In this document: positions 1 to 7,182 of the stretch, one piece after another
How the letters are laid out: each line of letters starts with the position of its first letter
Position numbering within the stretch: position 1 is the stretch's first letter
Assembly (NCBI GenBank): GCA_937888485.1
Contig: CALAQQ010000263.1
Span: forward strand, 1-45,394
Reading direction: 5' to 3'
Source: an uncultured Clostridia bacterium
Lineage (GTDB): Bacteria; Bacillota; Clostridia; Oscillospirales; Acutalibacteraceae
Length of the DNA: 45,394 nt
The notes under the pieces: generated by a model
What the model saw: only the letters and a program-made list of their open reading frames with translations
Databases searched by the model: none
Told to the model about the DNA's origin: nothing
Translations under genes and position numbers: made by a program

Positions 1-1
1 A

Positions 2-496
2 AAAAGGCAAGGTCAGAGAAACGATTTAACTTCTACACAATCTGTGCAGAAGTTATCAGTTGATAAAGTAGCGGAGGAAGCAGGTACAAATAGAGAACAA
101 ATAAGAAGGTACATTCGCTTGAATGAACTATCTCCACCGCTTCAAAAATTAGTTGATGAAGAAAAAATGGGTCTTACTCCGGCAGTTGAAATATCATATC
201 TGAAACCCGAAGAACAAGCTCTGCTTGTCGAAACGATAGAAAGCGAACAAGCTACTCCGTCTTTCTCACAAGCGAAACGTATGCGTGAATTAAGCAAACT
301 CGGTAAATTAAATGATGATAGGATGCTTGATATAATGATGGAACAAAAGAAACCAATGAGCAACAATATTGTTCTTCCCGCAGACAAAGTGAACCAATAT
401 TTTCCAAAGTCATATACAAACGAGCAGAAGGTAACAACTATTTTCCGGTTGCTCGATGTTTGGCAAAAACGTAAACAACAGAGTCAAAACAGATAA
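2..496 (+). CDS. ParB/Spo0J-like partition protein, C-terminal part (5' truncated by window edge)
   Basis: The reading frame is open from the first bases, so the true start lies upstream of the window; the GTG at 44 is internal. The visible 164 residues contain the central helix-turn-helix region of ParB-family proteins (KLSVDKVAEEAGTNREQIRRY, split here by its HTH turn) followed by the typical LTPAVEISYL and TPSFSQAKRM segments. ParB proteins bind centromere-like sites and help segregate plasmids and circularised ICEs; in ICEs they often also act as regulators. The N-terminal CTPase domain would be upstream. The gene ends at a strong intrinsic terminator. Family assignment is firm from motif order; its exact role in this element is inferred. 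Confidence 0.85.
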   Translation, partial: KRQGQRNDLTSTQSVQKLSVDKVAEEAGTNREQIRRYIRLNELSPPLQKLVDEEKMGLTPAVEISYLKPEEQALLVETIESEQATPSFSQAKRMRELSKLGKLNDDRMLDIMMEQKKPMSNNIVLPADKVNQYFPKSYTNEQKVTTIFRLLDVWQKRKQQSQNR

Positions 497-499
497 ATC

Positions 500-539
500 A
501 GACGAACTTTTAATGCAAATTAAGGTTCGTCTTTTTTTA
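500..539 (+). terminator. Intrinsic terminator after the ParB-like gene
   Basis: An 8-bp perfect stem (AGACGAAC at 500-507 with GTTCGTCT at 525-532), plus a weaker inner TT/AA pair, is followed at once by a run of seven T. It separates the ParB-like gene from the next transcription unit. Confidence 0.85.
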
Positions 540-575
540 TACCCAAAACACAGATGAAAGGAGGAATTCGATGTA

Positions 576-1121
576 ATGCTTAACACTAATAACAGGTACT
601 TTCAGGAAGATAATGAACTTTTGGGCGTTTTTATCACCCGAAAGAAACACAGTTACACAAGATACAAGGAGAATGTTGAAGCGGCTCTCGATTTTTTCGA
701 GAACGATAAAATACAGAACCGCATTAAATATATGATTCGCACTTTCCCTGCATCATTATGGAATTCTGAAAAACACCGCAGAAATATGAGTGAGCTTGAT
801 TACCTTCTCGGTTTTCATCATAGCAGAAACACTCGACATTATTATGCTGCGATGTACCTGATGACGGTCAATGATGACCTTATTGAAAGAACTGCATATT
901 GTTTTACCCGTGACGGTATTGATTTTTCAAAAGTCCATATTAAAGGAATATCAGTTCAGAACTATGACTTGCTTATGGCAGCAAGGCAGATTTACACCGG
1001 GAAAAGGTATATTTTCCAAAACGATTTAGGAAATCCCGAAATAATTGATGATGATGTATTCAGATTGATTATGAATGCCCACCTCATTATGCGAATGGGC
1101 ATAAAAGTATTTGAAAAGTAA
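576..1121 (+). CDS. Conserved ICE protein of unknown function
   Basis: A 181-residue soluble protein with no signal peptide or membrane segment. I do not recognise the family with confidence. It is rich in aromatic and basic residues, and its C-terminal half (AYCFTRDGIDFSK and NAHLIMRMG) looks like a small helical domain found beside ParB and initiator genes in clostridial elements. The start is unusual: the ribosome binding site AAAGGAGG (557-564) is best placed for an ATG at 571 that is followed directly by TAA; the gene's own ATG at 576 overlaps that stop codon (sequence ATGTAATG). Translation may therefore depend on terminating and restarting ribosomes. No function is proposed. Confidence 0.75.
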   Translation: MLNTNNRYFQEDNELLGVFITRKKHSYTRYKENVEAALDFFENDKIQNRIKYMIRTFPASLWNSEKHRRNMSELDYLLGFHHSRNTRHYYAAMYLMTVNDDLIERTAYCFTRDGIDFSKVHIKGISVQNYDLLMAARQIYTGKRYIFQNDLGNPEIIDDDVFRLIMNAHLIMRMGIKVFEK

Positions 1122-1132
1122 AGGAGTTGAAA

Positions 1133-1735
1133 ATGTTGAGTGAAAAACGAATTGTTGAGGGTTATGAAATAACCCAAACATTTGAAATCGGTAAAGCCGA
1201 GATTGTACTCGGCGAAAAGCCAAACGCACCCGACAATATGAATTATCTTGTTGCTAACTGTGAAAACAACGGCATTTTTATAAGATATAACGATGTTCTC
1301 ATCGGTGATGATTTTGCCGAACTTGCAAAGATTTTTGCAGAAAGAATTGCAGCAGAAGCCGACAGAGTTATGGAAGAAAACGCAAAGATTTCCGTTGATA
1401 AAACACCGCTTACCGCCAAAGATTGCGAGCCTGTTGATTACAGCCAGTCAATCAAAGATAAGGTTGTAGTAATTAACGCAGATGTATTCAAACCCGAATA
1501 CAGAATGTCTGTTAATCAGATATATCTCTGTACGGGTGGTTTCGGTTCATCCGAAAACTCAAGAGGTACTGCTTGTTTCTGCACAAATCTTTATACCGGA
1601 GAATCCGCACAGTTCAAACGTCAGGATGTTATCGGCACTATCGAAAAAGACAAGCTCTCCGATTGGGCAAAAGAAGGTCTTGAAAAAGTGCTGAAAGAAC
1701 GAACAGTTAAAAGAAATAACAGAGATGCAAGATAA
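1133..1735 (+). CDS. Conserved ICE protein of unknown function
   Basis: About 200 residues, soluble. The ATG at 1133 is chosen because AAGGAG (1121-1126) lies six bases upstream; a TTG at 1127 in the same frame would touch the ribosome binding site. Notable segments are a run ending IAAEADRVMEENAK that looks helical and a C-terminal conserved-looking block LCTGGFGSSENSRG followed by TACFCTNLYTGE, which resembles blocks in antirestriction-region proteins of clostridial ICEs but which I cannot name. It follows the previous gene by 11 bases, suggesting one operon. Function unknown. Confidence 0.75.
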   Translation: MLSEKRIVEGYEITQTFEIGKAEIVLGEKPNAPDNMNYLVANCENNGIFIRYNDVLIGDDFAELAKIFAERIAAEADRVMEENAKISVDKTPLTAKDCEPVDYSQSIKDKVVVINADVFKPEYRMSVNQIYLCTGGFGSSENSRGTACFCTNLYTGESAQFKRQDVIGTIEKDKLSDWAKEGLEKVLKERTVKRNNRDAR

Positions 1736-1777
1736 CTGATTTATCAGTGAACAATCTGTATAAGGAGGAGATCGGAA

Positions 1778-2584
1778 ATGTCAGAAGTGTTCAGAATTGA
1801 AAAAAAGAGCAATTATACAGTAATGTCAAATCATCATTTGCAGGATGAACGGTTGACATTGAAAGCAAAAGGTTTGCTTTGTTACATATTAAGCTTACCG
1901 GAAGATTGGGACTATAAGATGACGGGGTTAGCCGCCAAACACCCTGACGGAATTACTGCAATCCGTTCTTGCATACATCAACTTGAAAAAGCAGGATACA
2001 TTAGGCGAAGGCAAACCACCAGTTCCAAAGGACAATTTTCAAAAAATGAATACTTTGTCTATGAAAAACCGTTCTCTGAAAAACCGTTGTCAGAAAACCT
2101 GATAACGGATAATCCGCTTACGGAAAACCCGCTTACAGAAAATCAAACACTACAAAATACTTATAAACAAAATACTAATCAACAAAATACTTATTCAACA
2201 AATTACCAACCAACCAATTGCGGTTGGTCGGGCAGGTCGAAAGATGAGTGTATAGAATATCTCAAAGAAAGGTTTGAATATGAAGAACTCATTTACACGA
2301 TTGACCAAGATGATTTGGATGAAGCTCTTTCAATTATGGCTGATGCCTATTGTTCATCATTTCCTTTTTTCAAAATCGAAGGAAAAAGTATTCCCAGAGA
2401 AAGCGTTGTAGCAAGACTTGATGAAATAAATGAGTTTAACATCGCTTATGTTTATGACTTTCTTGAAAACGAAGGCATAAAACCAAGAAAAAGAAAGCCT
2501 TACATCTTGTCTATGTTATATTGTGCAAACAAGAAACAAGACGAGTATGAAAATAACAAATTAAAAGAATGGGGGGTGATTTAA
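1778..2584 (+). CDS. Replication-initiator-like helix-turn-helix protein (DUF6017-type C-terminus)
   Basis: 268 residues with a good ribosome binding site (AAGGAGG). The first 90 residues form a winged-helix domain like that of RepA_N/primosome-initiator proteins (SNHHLQDERLTLKAKGLL, DWDYKMTGLAAKHPDGITAI, IHQLEKAGYIRRR). A variable linker rich in N, T and Q follows (about residues 100-150), and the C-terminal part (ECIEYLKERFEYEELI, FNIAYVYDFLENEGIKPR) matches the DUF6017-like domain often fused to these proteins in ICEs. It probably binds element DNA in replication or regulation of the excised circle. The N/T/Q linker is built from short imperfect repeats (KPLSENL, NPLTENP). Good confidence in the HTH, less in the exact role. 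Confidence 0.8.
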   Translation: MSEVFRIEKKSNYTVMSNHHLQDERLTLKAKGLLCYILSLPEDWDYKMTGLAAKHPDGITAIRSCIHQLEKAGYIRRRQTTSSKGQFSKNEYFVYEKPFSEKPLSENLITDNPLTENPLTENQTLQNTYKQNTNQQNTYSTNYQPTNCGWSGRSKDECIEYLKERFEYEELIYTIDQDDLDEALSIMADAYCSSFPFFKIEGKSIPRESVVARLDEINEFNIAYVYDFLENEGIKPRKRKPYILSMLYCANKKQDEYENNKLKEWGVI

Positions 2585-2679
2585 TGATTCACGGTATTAT
2601 TGCTGTCGGCGGTCTTTACCTTATGCTCGGCATTGAAGTTGTAATGGGCGTAGCCGAAAGAGTTATCAGCCTCTTTTAA
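2584..2679 (+). CDS. 31-residue hydrophobic membrane peptide
   Basis: A short reading frame whose ATG overlaps the stop codon of the initiator-like gene (TAATG), with a G-rich ribosome binding site at 2571-2577 inside that gene. It encodes MIHGIIAVGGLYLMLGIEV and then VMGVAERVISLF: one membrane helix. The overlap points to translational coupling. Similar tiny membrane proteins are common in clostridial ICE operons but are usually left unannotated. Function unknown. Confidence 0.6.
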   Translation: MIHGIIAVGGLYLMLGIEVVMGVAERVISLF

Positions 2680-2700
2680 GCTGATGGAAAGGAGTAACAA

Positions 2701-2748
2701 ATGAATAAACACGGAATCAAGCTCTTTCGTTTGGTGATTCCGCCTTAG
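2701..2748 (+). CDS. Possible 15-residue leader peptide
   Basis: A 15-codon frame (MNKHGIKLFRLVIPP) with a strong ribosome binding site (AAAGGAG, 2691-2697) and a correctly spaced ATG. The coding stretch contains the first of two consecutive hairpins, and a terminator hairpin begins two bases after its stop codon. This is the layout of an attenuator leader peptide for the surface-protein operon downstream. It could also be a chance frame; no regulatory amino-acid run is obvious. Confidence 0.4.
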   Translation: MNKHGIKLFRLVIPP

Positions 2749-2779
2749 TGTGCCTGCGGTTTTCGCAAGGCATTTTTTT
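2712..2779 (+). terminator. Two-hairpin leader with terminator (possible attenuator)
   Basis: Hairpin 1 pairs CGGAATCA (2712-2719) with TGATTCCG (2735-2742). Hairpin 2 pairs TGCCTGCG (2751-2758) with CGCAAGGCA (2764-2772, one bulged A) and is followed by seven T, so it is a good intrinsic terminator. It stands 22 bases before the next gene, so readthrough or antitermination would be needed unless a new promoter exists in between, and I see none. Confidence 0.7.
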
Positions 2780-2801
2780 AATACAAAGGAGGTAAACCAA
2801 A

Positions 2802-3374
2802 ATGAAAAACATTTACTCAAGCAGTAAATCAAAGAAGAAGTCAGATGAAAGCAAAAAGAAAACAGCGACCCGCATTGCGATTGCAGTATTAGCGGCATTG
2901 CTCTTATTTCTTCTCGTCTTTCTCGGCTTTAAAGGATGTTCCGATAATCCCGCAAATCCCGCTGACAGAGGTCTTGTCTATGACAGCGAAGCCGTAAGCG
3001 GCGGTTGGGATGAAGCTGACATCGAAAAAATCAAAGAAGGTCTTAACGAAAAGGTGCAGGCAGGAATGATAAACATATCAATGAACACCGCACCGAAGTT
3101 TGAAAACGGCTCTGCCGAAGGCAATCTTATGATAGTCAATGAAACAATCAACAATTATCCGCAGATAGTAATTATCACCCGAAATGATACCGGTGAAACG
3201 ATTTACGAATCTGACGGAATTGCCGTGGGAAGTAAAATCGAAAAAGCAAAGCTCGATGTTGTTCTTCCCGCAGGTACTTATGAATGCACCGCTATGTTCC
3301 ACAACGTTGACCCCGAAACGGGTGCTTCACTCGGTTGTGCAGGTGCAGAAATCGAAATTACGGTTCTTAACTGA
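2802..3374 (+). CDS. Membrane-anchored extracellular protein of unknown function
   Basis: 190 residues. A lysine- and serine-rich cytoplasmic start (residues 1-23) precedes one strong membrane helix (about 25-45, IAIAVLAALLLFLLVFLGF), and the remainder is predicted outside the cell. The C-terminal half looks beta-rich, with alternating hydrophobics (PQIVIITRNDTGETIYES, KLDVVLPAGTYECTAMF), like an Ig-type fold. It opens the run of three secreted proteins and probably shares their operon (60 bases to the next gene, with its own AAAGGAG). It may be a membrane anchor or assembly partner for them; that is inference. Confidence 0.75.
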   Translation: MKNIYSSSKSKKKSDESKKKTATRIAIAVLAALLLFLLVFLGFKGCSDNPANPADRGLVYDSEAVSGGWDEADIEKIKEGLNEKVQAGMINISMNTAPKFENGSAEGNLMIVNETINNYPQIVIITRNDTGETIYESDGIAVGSKIEKAKLDVVLPAGTYECTAMFHNVDPETGASLGCAGAEIEITVLN

Positions 3375-3434
3375 TGAACCGAACACAAATAAAAACAAAA
3401 CAATATTTTTTAAACAAAAAGGAGAAATTTTACT

Positions 3435-4055
3435 ATGAAAAAGTCAATCAAAAAAATCCTCGCAGTAGGTCTTGCTCTCTCAATGGCATTCTGTATGGCA
3501 ATCCCCTCATTCGCAGCTGAAATCACTTCCAACGGCGGTAACGGTTCAACTCCCGTAAACCTTTCTTCAACCGATGACGGTACACTCGGCGGCGACCCCG
3601 CAGCAACAGCTCTTTCCGTAACAGTTCCCACCGCACTTCCCATGGCAGTCGGTACAGACGGCACAGTTACCACAGCTGACAACTGCAAAATCACAAACAA
3701 CTCATTCGGCGCAGTAAGAGTTAAGACTGCTACAATCAACGGCGAAAACGGCTGGACACTCACAGCATTCGGTCCCAAGGAAACTCTTGCTTCAGAAAAA
3801 GTTGACAGCGATCAGCTCGGCTTTGCAATGACAATCGGTAACGGTTCTCAGGTTGCAACAGATAAGTCAGATGTAAACACACAGACTCTCATTTCTGCAC
3901 CCGTTGAAGGTTGCTATATGACCGGTGTCGGCGACACAGCAAACAACAGCGTTGCAGTAAACTACGATGCAATCGTTACTCCTCTCTCTGTTGCTGCAAC
4001 CGAAGCAACAATCGCAAGCGTTGTATTCGTTGTTGAATGGGATACAGCTGCTTGA
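3435..4055 (+). CDS. Secreted surface protein, beta-domain paralogue 1
   Basis: 206 residues with a clear signal peptide (MKKSIKKILAVGLALSMAF, cleavage near SFAA-EIT). The mature protein is small, acidic and Thr/Asn/Ala-rich with no membrane helix. The segment SVTVPTALPMAVGTDGTVTT and the following ADNCKITNNSFGAVRVKTA define a domain that recurs in the next two genes (SVTVPA...ITADNAKITNN; FSVTVPT...VIINNSTAAV). Codon use is strongly biased to AAC, GGT, CTC and similar choices compared with neighbours, which suggests very high expression, as for a major surface or fibre subunit. There is no LPXTG motif. A stable hairpin follows the gene. Role in mating contact or surface coating is inferred. 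Confidence 0.8.
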   Translation: MKKSIKKILAVGLALSMAFCMAIPSFAAEITSNGGNGSTPVNLSSTDDGTLGGDPAATALSVTVPTALPMAVGTDGTVTTADNCKITNNSFGAVRVKTATINGENGWTLTAFGPKETLASEKVDSDQLGFAMTIGNGSQVATDKSDVNTQTLISAPVEGCYMTGVGDTANNSVAVNYDAIVTPLSVAATEATIASVVFVVEWDTAA

Positions 4056-4075
4056 TCAAAGCAAAACCAATAAAC

Positions 4076-4106
4076 AAAGCGGCGACCAACAAATGGTTGC
4101 CGCTTT
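4076..4106 (+). promoter_or_regulatory. Stable intercistronic hairpin
   Basis: A 13-bp stem with one G-U pair (4076-4088 with 4094-4106, five-base loop) and no following T run. It lies between paralogues 1 and 2 and probably stabilises the upstream mRNA 3' end or acts as a partial terminator, giving more of paralogue 1 than of the downstream proteins. Confidence 0.65.
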
Positions 4107-4131
4107 ACTATTAAGAAAGGCAGGATAATCA

Positions 4132-4641
4132 ATGAAACATAAGAAAATAACGGCAATTATTCTTGCCCTCGCTCTCGTTTTCTCACTCACATCTATAAAT
4201 GCTTTTGCGGCATCTTACGCAAAGGCTTCTGTACCAGTCAAACTGACGGTATCAAACGAATACAGAGCCGTGAGTGTTACCGTTCCTGCTTCATTTCCTA
4301 TTGAAATTGTAAACGGAACAGTTATTACAGCCGATAATGCTAAAATCACCAACAACGCAAAATACGGAAGTATTAAAGTTACTGATGTTACGGTGAATGA
4401 CGGCTCATACAAAATCGGTAATTATGAAAACTTTTCGGGCAAGAAAACTGTTGCCCTCAAAATCAACGGCATACCCACAAAGGATGCAGGCTCAATGGCT
4501 ATCAGTTCAACGGCATTTCCCGTTATCGCTCCGCAGGAAAGTCTGAATCTTAAATATTTCGCCAAAGTATCGAAAGACGCATCAACGGAAAAAGATGCTG
4601 AAATCGCAAAGGTGGTATTTACTATTGCAATCGCAGATTAA
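4132..4641 (+). CDS. Secreted surface protein, beta-domain paralogue 2
   Basis: 169 residues with a signal peptide (MKHKKITAIILALALVFSL, cleavage near AFAA-SYA). Almost the whole mature chain is one copy of the domain shared with the previous gene: SVTVPASFPIEIVNGTVITA, then DNAKITNNAKYGSIKV, then a KINGIPTKDAG segment matching KMNGIQTDSAG in paralogue 3. It lacks the longer insertions of paralogue 1 and its codon use is less biased, so it may be a minor subunit. AAGAAAGGCAGG precedes the ATG. No sorting motif is seen. Function is unknown beyond a likely surface role. Confidence 0.75.
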   Translation: MKHKKITAIILALALVFSLTSINAFAASYAKASVPVKLTVSNEYRAVSVTVPASFPIEIVNGTVITADNAKITNNAKYGSIKVTDVTVNDGSYKIGNYENFSGKKTVALKINGIPTKDAGSMAISSTAFPVIAPQESLNLKYFAKVSKDASTEKDAEIAKVVFTIAIAD

Positions 4642-4653
4642 GGAGGTATCAAT

Positions 4654-6690
4654 GTGAAAACAAGAAAATTCACAAAGGTTATTTCCTTTATTCTTTCTGT
4701 TGCTCTCGTTATTTCATCTGTTGCAATAACATCAATGGTATCGGCGGCATACTCGACAATAACTACAACCTATGATTGTCCGAAATCTCTTTGTTTTAAA
4801 GACCTCATCATTTCCGGACCTTACGGTGACCCAACCGAAAAGATTGATAGCTCAGTTCCGCATCTTGGTGGCGATACATACGAGAATATTTACAACAATC
4901 ATTATGGTCTTGCAAGCAAAATGAATGATTATCATTTGTATATTGTTTATTGTCCAAAATATGACAATAGTGACAGTAGTCTGCTACGGCACACAATGAC
5001 TTTGATGTTCTGTAAACACGGTTACACCACCAAAAGCTATACACAATATAACGCATCTCAACATTATGCAAACAAAGCCTGTGACCACGCAACTGACATC
5101 AGAGGTTCGAACATTTACGGATTGACACAACATTTGTGTGGTGAAAATGCGTACTTGGAAGATACAACTATGGAAGAAATTGCTATTGCATACCAGTCAC
5201 AGACCGGTTGCGGTAAGGAAACAGCCGTGCTTGAAAATCACACTTGGGTTTATGGTAGTTGGTATAAAAACGGTGATAATTACCATTCACGAACAAAAAC
5301 TTGTTCTGATTGCGGATACTCTACCGTTGTATCTGATGTGCATAGTCTTACCGAAGGAGATTGGGTAAACAGCTCATCAACACAGCATAAGAAAACGACA
5401 ACTTGTTCTGTTTGTGATTACTCAAAAACATCTTATGCAAACCACAGTTTAACTACAAGTGACCCTATACGCTACGGAACCGAGGATGCGAATGAAAGTA
5501 CATATCCACACGATGAATTTCATAAATATGAAATTACTTGTTCTGATTGTGCTTACATAAGTTCAAAATATGAACCTCACGAAATGTATGTGGATAAACC
5601 TTGGTTTGACAGCGATGCAACATATCACAATCAGATTACGAGATGTGCTAAATGTACTTATGGAGTATCTACTTACAGATATCATAATTATCCGAAAGAG
5701 CTTTACACCTATGTTTCGGTTAATGCAACAACTCACAGTATAACAAAGCATTGTGACACTTGTACCCGCACCATCGATGGTGGAACAGCAACCCATAATT
5801 ATGTTGCCGGCGAATGGTACAAGTATGGTACCGAAAATTCTTATGATGATGAATATGACCATATGAAGTATCACCAAAGAGAAAGTGTATGTTCAGATTG
5901 TGGCAATGTAAAAATTGAACACGCAGAACACGATTGGTATTGGGTAACGGAATCTTGGAATTACAGTAGTGAAGAACGACATACCCGTACCAAAAGATGT
6001 AAAGATTGCAACTATGGTTGGGGATATACAGACTATCATCATTTCACTACTGACCCGTATTATGAGCAGTATTCTGAAGATGAACACACAAAGATAAATC
6101 CCTGCGATGAATGTGAATATGAAAAAGAAACATTAGAAGCACACAGTTTCACGGCTTCAACTGTTTATACGCAGTTTTCAGAATCACAACATCAGGTAAC
6201 ACAAAGTTGTATATGCGGAGAAAAGCATATCTCTTACGCAGACCACGTTGACCAAAACTCGGACTGCTATTGTGATAAATGCGGTTATCTTATGACAAAG
6301 TTCTCTGTGACAGTACCGACAACAATGGTTCTCACAATGGGAACTGACGGTGAGGTTTATGCCCCTTCAGATGTTGTTATTATCAATAATTCAACAGCGG
6401 CTGTATCAGTAAAGAAAGCTGATATAAATTCCCGAAACGGTTGGAATATCGTGCCGTATTCAACGAATATGGCAAACGAAAAAGTCGATGCTAAAAAGAT
6501 CGGCTTTAAAATGAACGGTATTCAGACAGACAGTGCCGGAACAACGGACAGTCTTTCATACAATAACAGTTGGATAATCGAAAAAGATAAATCTTCTGCG
6601 GTTGTTTACGATGCGGTTGTTTCCGCAACATCTACTCCCATTGACGAACAAGTAATTGAAATCGTCTATATTGTTGACTGGAAGGAGTGA
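4654..6690 (+). CDS. Large secreted protein with His/Cys ribbon repeats and C-terminal beta-domain (paralogue 3)
   Basis: 678 residues with an N-terminal signal peptide (ending near MVSAAYS). Residues of roughly 190-550 hold about ten tandem units built as H-x(n)-C-x-x-C-x-Y-x(n)-H (CSDCGY, CSVCDY, CSDCAY, CAKCTY, CDTCTR, CSDCGN, CKDCNY, CDECEY, CICGEK, CDKCGY), each with an aromatic GxW or YxxY segment; they look like small metal- or disulfide-stabilised ribbons. The last 130 residues repeat the domain of paralogues 1 and 2 (FSVTVPTTMVLTMGTDGEV). The start is GTG at 4654 with AAGGAGG at 4640-4646; an overlapping ATG at 4652 is followed at once by TGA. The stalk-plus-head design suggests a tip protein or adhesin. 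Function inferred. Confidence 0.75.
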   Translation: MKTRKFTKVISFILSVALVISSVAITSMVSAAYSTITTTYDCPKSLCFKDLIISGPYGDPTEKIDSSVPHLGGDTYENIYNNHYGLASKMNDYHLYIVYCPKYDNSDSSLLRHTMTLMFCKHGYTTKSYTQYNASQHYANKACDHATDIRGSNIYGLTQHLCGENAYLEDTTMEEIAIAYQSQTGCGKETAVLENHTWVYGSWYKNGDNYHSRTKTCSDCGYSTVVSDVHSLTEGDWVNSSSTQHKKTTTCSVCDYSKTSYANHSLTTSDPIRYGTEDANESTYPHDEFHKYEITCSDCAYISSKYEPHEMYVDKPWFDSDATYHNQITRCAKCTYGVSTYRYHNYPKELYTYVSVNATTHSITKHCDTCTRTIDGGTATHNYVAGEWYKYGTENSYDDEYDHMKYHQRESVCSDCGNVKIEHAEHDWYWVTESWNYSSEERHTRTKRCKDCNYGWGYTDYHHFTTDPYYEQYSEDEHTKINPCDECEYEKETLEAHSFTASTVYTQFSESQHQVTQSCICGEKHISYADHVDQNSDCYCDKCGYLMTKFSVTVPTTMVLTMGTDGEVYAPSDVVIINNSTAAVSVKKADINSRNGWNIVPYSTNMANEKVDAKKIGFKMNGIQTDSAGTTDSLSYNNSWIIEKDKSSAVVYDAVVSATSTPIDEQVIEIVYIVDWKE

Positions 6691-6696
6691 TAGCCT

Positions 6697-7182
6697 TTGC
6701 AGGAAGAAGTTGAAAGCAAAATGGTCACACTATCCGTTAATACAACAAAGCTCACCGCAAGAACACTCAAGCAGGCATTGGAAAAGTTTCTTGCTCATCA
6801 GAGAAACAAAGCGGCTCAGCATAATCAAAACAAAGATGTTATTCCTCACGGAAAACAGACCGTAAAACAGCTTGCAGCACAAAATCAGGGTTTGACAAAT
6901 ATCGAAATCACCGATAAAAACATAAAAGACTTTGACCGTGTTGCAAGAAAATACGGTGTTGATTATGCCGTAAAAAAGGACAAAACAGTTAGTCCTCCGA
7001 AATATCTTGTTTTCTTCAAAGCAAGAGATACAGATGCGTTGACCGCAGCGTTCAGAGAATACACAGCAAACACAATTAAAAAGAAAAACAAAGAACCCAT
7101 TGCAGTAAAAATAAAGAATATAGCGGAAAAGATTAAATCACTTCCCACCAAAATCAAAAATAAGGAACGTGGTGAACGTTGA
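6697..7182 (+). CDS. pcfB: PcfB-like conjugation protein (DUF3801)
   Basis: 161 residues, TTG start with AAGGAG nine bases upstream. The core IEITDKNIKDFDRVARKYGV and the following DYAVKKDK...PKYLVFFKARDTDALTAAF match the DUF3801/PcfB family. In enterococcal pCF10, PcfB is a relaxosome accessory factor that binds the relaxase and the VirD4-type receptor PcfC, so its place directly before the VirD4 gene fits well. The C-terminus is very lysine-rich. The stop codon overlaps the TTG start of the coupling protein, so the two are translationally coupled. Confidence 0.85.
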   Translation: MQEEVESKMVTLSVNTTKLTARTLKQALEKFLAHQRNKAAQHNQNKDVIPHGKQTVKQLAAQNQGLTNIEITDKNIKDFDRVARKYGVDYAVKKDKTVSPPKYLVFFKARDTDALTAAFREYTANTIKKKNKEPIAVKIKNIAEKIKSLPTKIKNKERGER

